Source: Macrocystis pyrifera
Lineage: Eukaryota > Sar > Phaeophyceae > Laminariales > Laminariaceae
Direction: 5' to 3'
NCBI GenBank assembly: GCA_031763025.1
Contig: JASSKH010000026.1
Coordinates: 9,722,408 to 9,786,407, forward strand
Length of the DNA: 64,000 nucleotides
The position numbers and the translations under genes were made by a program. Shown here one piece after another: positions 34,638-64,000 of the stretch; position 1 is the first letter of the stretch; each line of letters starts with the position of its first letter. Under the pieces are notes generated by a model. The model was given only the letters and a program-made list of their open reading frames with translations, searched no databases and was not told the DNA's origin.

Positions 34638-34797
34638 GACCCGCGAAAAGCCCTGGTTTTTTCTTCCTTCCCATCCATTTTCTTCGCTCTTCTTTTTTCT
34701 TTCTTCTCTTTCTCTCTCCTACTCCTAACTCAGGTTCGGCGTCACAAAGCAAAAGCTCTTCTCCCCCCCTTCCTGCAACGGTAGGTGCCTCATATTT

Positions 34798-35202
34798 TTA
34801 TCGAGAGGAGGTGAATTCAGCACTTTCTTCCCTCACTGACTCGCGCCTAATCGCGCGTACGTAAAAAACAAAGGGGGGTACCCACTCGCGCCACTCGCCT
34901 GAGGGAGCCATCTTCTCGGTAACCTCCTTGCCGCTTGTAGGACAGTCCGGGGCTGCACTCTCGCCCGATCGAGCCTTCGCCCCCTTTCTCTTTCTCAAGT
35001 CTGACATGCTGTCCACGATACCCTGGATCTCCCGCAGCCCCCCCCCCCCCCCCCCCTCTCCCTCCCGCCTTTTGCTCCCCTTGAACGACCGCCGGGCCAG
35101 GCTCGTCGTCTGTCGTAACTGTGTCGTTTTTTTTTTTGCCTCGGCAGCGCTGTCAGAAGTAGTCGGCCCCGGGTTTTTTCCACCTTGCATCTCTGCGGGC
35201 AT
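34798..35202 (-). CDS. Open frame, unknown, possibly a remnant
   Basis: Minus frame starting MPAEMQGGKNPGPTTSDSAA, Lys/Arg-rich, with a poly-Gly run from the C16 tract at 35039-35056. It then reads LREIQGIVDSMSDLRKRKGA and EWREWVPPFVFY. Composition is protein-like on one side of the poly-G. No family, start context or splice partner supports a gene. Confidence 0.28.
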   Translation of the reverse strand: MPAEMQGGKNPGPTTSDSAAEAKKKTTQLRQTTSLARRSFKGSKRREGEGGGGGGLREIQGIVDSMSDLRKRKGAKARSGESAAPDCPTSGKEVTEKMAPSGEWREWVPPFVFYVRAIRRESVREESAEFTSSR

Positions 35203-35272
35203 AGTAACGCCTGCGGACGGTAATCAAAAACCGAAATATCATATCATGATCATATCAAAAGATCATAAGTAC

Positions 35273-35298
35273 GGGGGGGGGGGGGGGGGGGGGGGGGG
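35273..35298. repeat. Poly-G tract
   Basis: Pure G run after TAAGTAC; no repeat family could be tied to it. Confidence 0.9.
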
Positions 35299-36315
35299 AT
35301 CACTTGTGATCGCAGGGGACCGTTTTCTTCGGGCGCGTCAAAGCTTCTTTTACCCTCCATATACAGCACTCCAGGGCACTCCATAAGAATCAGGAAAACT
35401 GATGCAGACTGGATTTCTTATTCAAGAACGGGTGATTTCTACACCAACTTCGGTATAACGACTCTCGAATTTTCTTATCGGCTTCCTGTGAATCTCAGCC
35501 TGCTTTTGCTATTGCTCGTTTTCTTATTTCGTAGGCGTCCTGTGCTGGCTGTGCTGGTTTCAGCTTACTCGCACATAGCGGCGGTCAGTAACGGGGTCAA
35601 ACCGCAAAACCGGGGTCTCTAGAAACCACTCTGACCCGTAATATAATGCCCGTATGGAATGTTGATATTCATATCAAACGGTTATTATATTCTCGGCCGG
35701 AAAATAGTGCGTACCTGGTACGTAGCATCTTTCCTCGCAACAAAACCCGGATTGTTTTCCGTTTCCAATATGCCGTTTCACCCAATTTTCCTCTCCATTT
35801 TTTTTTTTTCTTCTTTTTTGTCCATGGGTGTTCCGTGTTTTCGTTCGATGCCTCTTCAGTTTTGGAAGCGCTTAGGGAGGGAAGAACTTGGCCCTTAAGG
35901 CACGAGTAGAAGGTGGCACGGTAGTCGGAAAGTCGGGGGAGGGGGGGTAACGGTCCTTTCAAGCAAAGGAAGAACAAAATTGGGAGTGAGAGGAAGGGAT
36001 ACTGCCATACTGCTGTACGTACTATATGTACATACATAGATACCTGCCTGGTGCGTGATAATGCTCGAGTCGTATTGGCTGAAGCGTGTCCTGAAACAAA
36101 TGTCTGGCTTATGCCGTGGCTTTGGCAATGTTAAGCTTTTCGTTTCCAGCACGTTGGCTGGCATTGCATCGTCTAATCTCCTTCGTACTGCACTTGCTAC
36201 GAATGTATTACTATACCTCTGTCTCGCCCCTCCTGCAGGGCGGAGCATCAGCACGGACACTGCTGTGCTGGATGAAGAACGAGAACAAGCACACACATTA
36301 TATATTTTGATCATC
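35299..36315. other. Intergenic, no supported gene
   Basis: Contains a half hairpin of the MITE4 type (about 35656-35702, TCATATCAAACGGTTAT and ATTCTCGGCCGG). Plus frame 36055-36441 and minus frames 35669-36323 show no recognisable domain. Confidence 0.45.
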
Positions 36316-36618
36316 ACTTTCACTTTCCAGCCTAACTCGCAGGAGGTTTTATCCTCAGCGGTCTTCTTCTGGACAAGTCGTGGTCACAGGTGTCGTCCCT
36401 TCTCCCCCCCCGGTACGTGCCTTCATTTTTATCGCGCATAGGGTTCAGCAATCCCACTGCTCGTCCATTTTCATCGAATGTGGCTGACTAACGCTTGCGC
36501 GCTTTCCGCTAATCAATTTTTATGCAAGAAAAAGTCCTTACGAGTATGCACTCGGTGAGACTCGAATCCACGAAACTGATCTTGGTAGGCACCCGGACCA
36601 CCTACCAAGCCACCGGGG
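36316..36618 (-). mobile_element. SINE-A copy, minus strand
   Basis: Read on the minus strand: tRNA-like head CCCCGGTGGCTTGGTAGGTG (box A region), box B GGATTCGAGTCTCACC, then body blocks TTGCATAAAAATTGATTAGC, GAAAGCGCGCAAGCG, GATGAAAATGGACGAGCAGT, GGCACGTACCGGGG and CACCTGTGACCACGACTTGT. Full-length. Confidence 0.88.
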
Positions 36619-37934
36619 ACATCGAAAATTGAAAAGAAATTTTTCAAAATGAAGTATGTCCTACGTACTGCTGTAGTGTTTTTTTTGTTTCGATTATTTT
36701 TCGTTTCGATTTTTTAGCCCCCCCTTCCCCCTTGGTGCGTCTGTCTCTGTCCTCTCTGTGTCGTCCATGCCTCACCAACTGGACATAGGACTGCTCGATT
36801 TTTGTTCGCTGCTAGCTCTTTGTCTCTACCTCCTCGTCTGGTCTTGTGACGTCATCATGTTGGTCCATCAGCTGGACATATAATAGGACTGATCGTACCA
36901 GCAAATACCAGCAAACAGCAATCTTGTCCTCGGAACTCGGCCTGCACCCTGAGCGCATGTTTACTTCATTTTTCTTTCTTTTATTTTTTCCTTTCATTTT
37001 TTTCTCTTCTTCTTTCTGTTCCTTTTTCGTGTGCGTTTGTGTTTTTTTTCTACTTCGCCTCCCCGAATTCGGAAAATAAATAAGTATCTTTCTCATCTTA
37101 TACCACAATTTTATGAGACATTCGACATTCGACCAAAAACCCTCAAACCGACACCGACACCCCACCCCACCCTGCCGCACCGCACCACAACGCACCACAC
37201 CGCACACCACGTCAGAGCAAAATGCCCGGAGCAACACTCTCTCCCCTGTACCCTTCCATCAGAAGAAGACCAAGATGGCCATGCTGAGGTTCGCTGCGCT
37301 GACAGCTCTCGTGGCGAGTGTACATACTTGTATAATACCATGGACATGTTCCCCTGTGGTGTTATTTGGTTGCAAGTGATATAAGGGGTGGTATATCACA
37401 GCTCATTATTAATATGAATAGTACCGCTTCCCTTAGGGACTGGTACTGCCGCCGTACGCACTATTTCGTACTGGTACTTGCTTGTTTTCTCCCATCGAAA
37501 TGAATTTTTGTTATTTACAGCCTGTTTTGTGACCACAAGGCAGGGTTTCAGGTAAGTGAGCTATACCTGGTAAATACTAATCTTACAGCCCCGGTGTTAA
37601 GAAACGTCAATTTGGTGTCCAGGCTCAATGTCTTGTTTTTTTCCCGACCTTGATCTAAACTCTACTATTAATAGTGTGTAGGATTTAGAGTTGGTCCCAT
37701 GGTTGAGCTGTGTTTCTTAACCCAATTTTCTTATTGTTCGTGCCGATGCGAGCCGATTTTTTTTTTTTCAACAAATACTAAAACTGTATGTAAATATGCT
37801 TTTTAACTGCGGGCGCCCACTGCTGTAATGTGAGAACATCATCATCCATGCATCATGCATCATCAGCGGAACTGGAAACATTCAAGTTTCACTCATCTTT
37901 TTGATCACACCCGGGCCAACACAAGGGAAACGCA
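36619..37934. other. Intergenic; candidate signal-peptide first exon at 37275
   Basis: 37170-37274 is a C/A-rich stretch of the kind seen in 5' untranslated leaders. ATG at 37275 opens MAMLRFAALTALVASV, a signal-peptide-like sequence. No donor after it gives a phase that fits any downstream exon I found, so it is only a candidate for an unrelated or alternative first exon. Confidence 0.3.
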
Positions 37935-38008
37935 CTACGACGTACTGCTGCAATGTTGTGCATGCCACCCGAACATTGAGGCGGCCGACACCTCAGACAA
38001 CCTGCGAG
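37935..38008 (-). CDS. Possible last exon of the minus-strand gene
   Basis: After an acceptor TTATCTGCAG (minus), a phase-1 entry gives ARRLSEVSAASMFGWHAQHC and stops at a TAG. The phase matches the exon at 38119-38388. Support is only phase and splice consensus. The plus strand is also open here. Confidence 0.3.
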
Positions 38009-38118
38009 CTGCAGATAAAACACCAGACGGATACGTAGCCGCGTCGAAGTTTCTGCTACTTACGTGGTGCATCACAAGTACCAAGTGAGTGCAAGCAGTC
38101 GTTGCTGGGATCACTCAC

Positions 38119-38388
38119 CAACCCCGCTGTAGTCGATGGGCTTGCCGGGGTATGCGGCCATGATCGAGACGACCGCCAGACCCACGCCGACTCCAAGCAG
38201 CAGACTGGCCTTGGTGTCTCCGCGGATTTCCAGGGAGGCGAAGTGATCTTTAACCAGGGCCATGCCTTGCTCCATGTTGAGTCGCAATGCCTTTGAGCAC
38301 AGGGCAAGGTTGGGATACAGCAGCAATGGCACGCGAGACACGTGGTACTTGCTCTTGTCGGTGCAGGAGGAATACTTTTTGAAATACC
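38119..38388 (-). CDS. Coding exon of an unknown small membrane-type protein
   Basis: A 270-nt minus-strand exon bounded by an acceptor (GTACGTACGACAG) and a strong donor (GGGGTTG/GTGAGT). The open frame begins YFKKYSSCTDKSKYHVSRVP. It continues with LLLYPNLALCSKALRLNMEQ and a hydrophobic stretch, ASLLLGVGVGLAVVSIMAAY, likely one membrane segment. Phase in 1, phase out 1. No family recognised. A short candidate exon immediately upstream (minus 38638-38574, ending GACATGGAG/GTAAGT) has excellent splice sites but the wrong phase, so the start is unresolved. It lies head-to-head with the carboxypeptidase gene, about 470 bp from that gene's ATG. Confidence 0.55.
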
Positions 38389-38855
38389 CTGTCGTACGTA
38401 CAACAGAAACTCCTGAAATACGAAAACAAATCCGAACAATCGAGAGGGCAACACAGCAGCAGCAGCTGTAGAAGCAGCGGCAGTTGCAACGCATCGTCCT
38501 CTTGGCGCATAAGTCCAAAGATTTGAGGTAACGACAGACTGGGCGGCAGCCAAACCTTCCGCAATAGACTTACCTCCATGTCTTTGTGCGCCTTGAGTAT
38601 CCTAGGTTGGGTGGAGGGTCGACGGATGGGCGACAAAAACACTGCGACCAGCAGACAGATTGATTCGTTGCAATGAGAATGACTATCACATTCTCATTGA
38701 TTCGTTGTTTCTCTTGATAGGGGAGTTCCACAAAATAGCGATGCCGCAACAAAGTGGGGAGCAACGATGGTACATCGTGTTCAACGTCATCTGGGCGGTG
38801 GGACAGGGACCACATTGGCATCTATGGCAGCGTGAAACACGGGAGGGTCATCAAC
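38389..38855. promoter_or_regulatory. Putative promoter region between divergent coding units
   Basis: About 470 bp separates the minus-strand exon from the plus-strand start codon at 38856. It must hold the carboxypeptidase promoter unless a far-upstream leader exon exists. No clear TATA box. A direct repeat TTGATTCGTTG occurs at 38661 and 38697. Inferred from gene positions only. Confidence 0.35.
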
Positions 38856-62145
<23,290 letters not shown>

Positions 62146-62380
62146 TGTTAGCGGTGCTTTTTGTAGGAGATGCATTAGGCGCGGATGGCGTTCGCCTAGA
62201 GGGGAGGGGGAGGGGGTGACTTTGAAGTGGGGGGGGGTGGCGGTGGACTGCAGGCGGGAGGGAGCGCGGTAGATTGTAGTATGACAGTATGGTGGATACA
62301 CCAGGCGCGGACGGCGTTTTCCTATAAGGTAGGGGGGGACAGGGGGTAGACGGGGGCGACTTCGAGGTGGCGTCTTTGGT

Positions 62381-62413
<33 letters not shown>

Positions 62414-62600
62414 AGCGGGAGGGGGACTGCGCTAGAATGCAGTATGAGGGTGGTATTTGTGTACTGTTTTTGCGTTGGATACACCAGGCGTAGGTGGCGT
62501 TTTGAAGGGAAGGAGAGGATGGGAGGAGGTGGAAGTGTCTTTCGTGATGCGGAGGGAGGCGGGAGGGAGCGCGTTAAAGGTTGCGTGAAACGATTTTGGT

Positions 62601-64000
62601 GTTGTTGTTGTTTTGCAAGGAGTGTGCTGTGTCTTGTTGTGTTTTTTTTTTTTTGTGATATTGGTTGTGTGTGTGAATGTTTCGACCCCATGACAAGCTT
62701 CCGGGCCATTACGCGGTAGTGATCTACTGCTGTAGTAGTAGTAGTAGTTGCAGAAGGTGCTTGGTTGCCGCAGTATGACGTACCTGGTACACCTCTATTG
62801 CCGAATCAGTCGATCATGCGTTCGCTACTTGTACGAGTAGCAATGCGCTATAACACTCCTGAAGTGCTAGCTCTCTATAACAAGGCTCCGGCCAAAACTA
62901 TTTTTGCTCAGTTTCCAAGCTTTGATGGGGAACAAGAGGTGAGGTGTGAGACCTGGTTTTATGTCAAAGCCGTGCCACAGTGACTACTCTTGCAGCAGTG
63001 TGATAGAGGCGGCGGCACTTTTTTCGGCTCCCATATTTTAGGAGCAATAGCAGAGCAGTCGTATTACTATCATTTTTTTGCCCTCCGAAGATGTGTCGTG
63101 CGCATGCTCCGTTCCATCTTGCTAGAGCAGTATCGTATTAGTATAGCTTGCCGCTTACTCGAGAGAGTCAATGGTTGGCACACTCTTACGTTCGGAACAA
63201 ATGGGCTATGGGCTAGCTAATGGGTGATTGGGTCTGGTCTGATTGGCTTGGGCTCAGGATTCATATTATTCGTCTCGTACACAGACTGACGCTCAACCAT
63301 TTTCTCGAATAACAGTCGTAAGCTCTCGTCTTGTCAGGACCGTGACTGTGGAGAGCATTTTTTTTCCAGGATTTACGAAAATTTCCAGAAGCTTTGTGAA
63401 ATCTGCATCGAGATACGGAGGCGTTGTACAGTATCAAAATTTGTAAAGTTTAACAAAGGACGAAATATGAAGAACGCTTAGCATTCACATATTCGGAGAA
63501 GCAGCTTTCAAGGTTGAGTTTCGACCATTAAAATCGGTCGCGCTCACAGCTGACATTTGTACAATTTTACGAGAAAAAAAAGACTAGAAAATCTGGAAGA
63601 CATGTGTCTTTTGAAATTCTGGAAGTTTCTGGGAAAAATGCTCTCCGAAAATAACCGCCCTGGTTGGCGGGGCTGGCTCCTGGAGTGAGCAGGTGCTCGA
63701 AAGTCTTGACCATCCCAGGTGTATTCTACGATTCTTGTACCAGATACCAGGTACCAGATATATTTTTGGTATATTTTAGTTGTGATACATACATACGTCT
63801 ACTTTCCATACACCTTCTGAACGGGAATACAAACTCCGTTTGATAGTCATAATATAGTTCAAACGGGGCTTCTGTTGCCGGTGAGAATGCCTTTTATCGG
63901 GCTGTCCGTCGGATTGAGGGTACAATGGTTTTCTCAAGACCGGGAGAGTCTTGGATATCGTCATGTTGCCCTCAGAAAATGTATCGTACGTGTTCCGTTC
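62601..64000. other. Downstream region, one weak exon candidate
   Basis: Plus 62812-62939, after ACCTCTATTGCCGAATCAG and before GAACAAGAG/GTGAGG, reads MRSLLVRVAMRYNTPEVLAL then YNKAPAKTIFAQFPSFDGEQ, which is protein-like but unidentified. Nothing else recognised until the hairpin at 63814. Confidence 0.3.
63814..63896. mobile_element. Hairpin element MITE4
   Basis: TGAACGGGAATACAAACTCC and TTTGATAG on the left, AGTTCAAACGGGGCTTCTGT and TGCCGGTGAGAATGC on the right, an imperfect inverted repeat. Confidence 0.6.

Larger units (their letters stand above)
28000..34655 (+). mobile_element. Complete hAT-superfamily DNA transposon
   Basis: A cut-and-paste transposon of 6,656 bp. Left end CAGGGCTTTTCGCGGGTC and right end GACCCGCGAAAAGCCCTG are perfect inverted repeats over 18 bp. 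The element is flanked by identical 8-bp copies, GTTTTTTC, at 27992-27999 and 34656-34663. An 8-bp target duplication and CAGGG-type termini are classic for hAT elements. Arrays of TTGACCCGACCC units lie just inside both ends. The only gene inside is a five-exon transposase on the plus strand. A MITE1 later inserted near the 3' end of that gene. The perfect target duplication and clean termini point to fairly recent insertion. The coding frame is broken twice, so this copy is probably non-autonomous unless those breaks are sequence errors. Confidence 0.93.

Noticed and set aside
37275-37378. Alternative first exon of the carboxypeptidase (MAMLRFAALTALVAS)
   Set aside because: Signal-peptide-like, but no donor gives the phase 2 needed by exon 2, while exon 1 at 38856 does. 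Kept only as an unassigned candidate.

Overview
This window is nuclear DNA from an intron-rich, repeat-rich eukaryote. It has GT-AG introns, tRNA-derived SINEs, many hairpin MITEs, a complete hAT transposon and an interstitial TTAGGG run. The style (long introns, GC-rich coding exons with polyAla/polyGln tracts, an S10-FN3-EGF protein) fits a stramenopile alga such as a brown alga, but nothing here fixes the taxon. There is no bacterial, organellar or phage-like gene order. All gene models below were built by hand from open frames, splice sites and codon phase.

Layout. Positions 1-28,000 are gene-poor. They hold minisatellites, microsatellites, two tRNA-derived SINE families (SINE-A, SINE-B), two palindromic MITE families (MITE1, about 105 bp, TA target duplication; MITE2, about 90 bp, CAGTCCCGTTTTGGGGAC arms) and one plausible but unidentified coding exon near 12.5-13.0 kb. 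Positions 28,000-34,655 are one whole hAT element with matching terminal inverted repeats, a perfect 8-bp target duplication and a five-exon transposase gene. The gene carries two frame breaks and a MITE1 insertion near its 3' end. Positions 34,656-38,100 are intergenic with a SINE. Around 38.0-38.4 kb a minus-strand exon of an unknown small membrane-type protein lies divergent from the main gene.

Positions 38,856-62,145 hold one large plus-strand gene of 17 exons. It encodes a predicted 1,108-residue type I membrane protein: signal peptide, complete serine carboxypeptidase (peptidase family S10) with Ser/Asp/His triad, Gln/Ala-rich linker, fibronectin-III-like domain, EGF-like domain, an uncharacterised region, one transmembrane segment and a basic/Gly-rich tail. 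The introns are full of MITEs, SINEs, poly-C/poly-G tracts and repeat modules that end at a common GAGTA/poly-C junction. At three exon boundaries (start of exon 5, end of exon 11, end of exon 17) the boundary sequence itself has been amplified into degenerate tandem arrays.

Positions 62,146-64,000 contain the last of those arrays, one weak exon candidate and a hairpin element. The two supported coding units are unrelated: a domesticated-looking secretory-pathway peptidase and a transposase.
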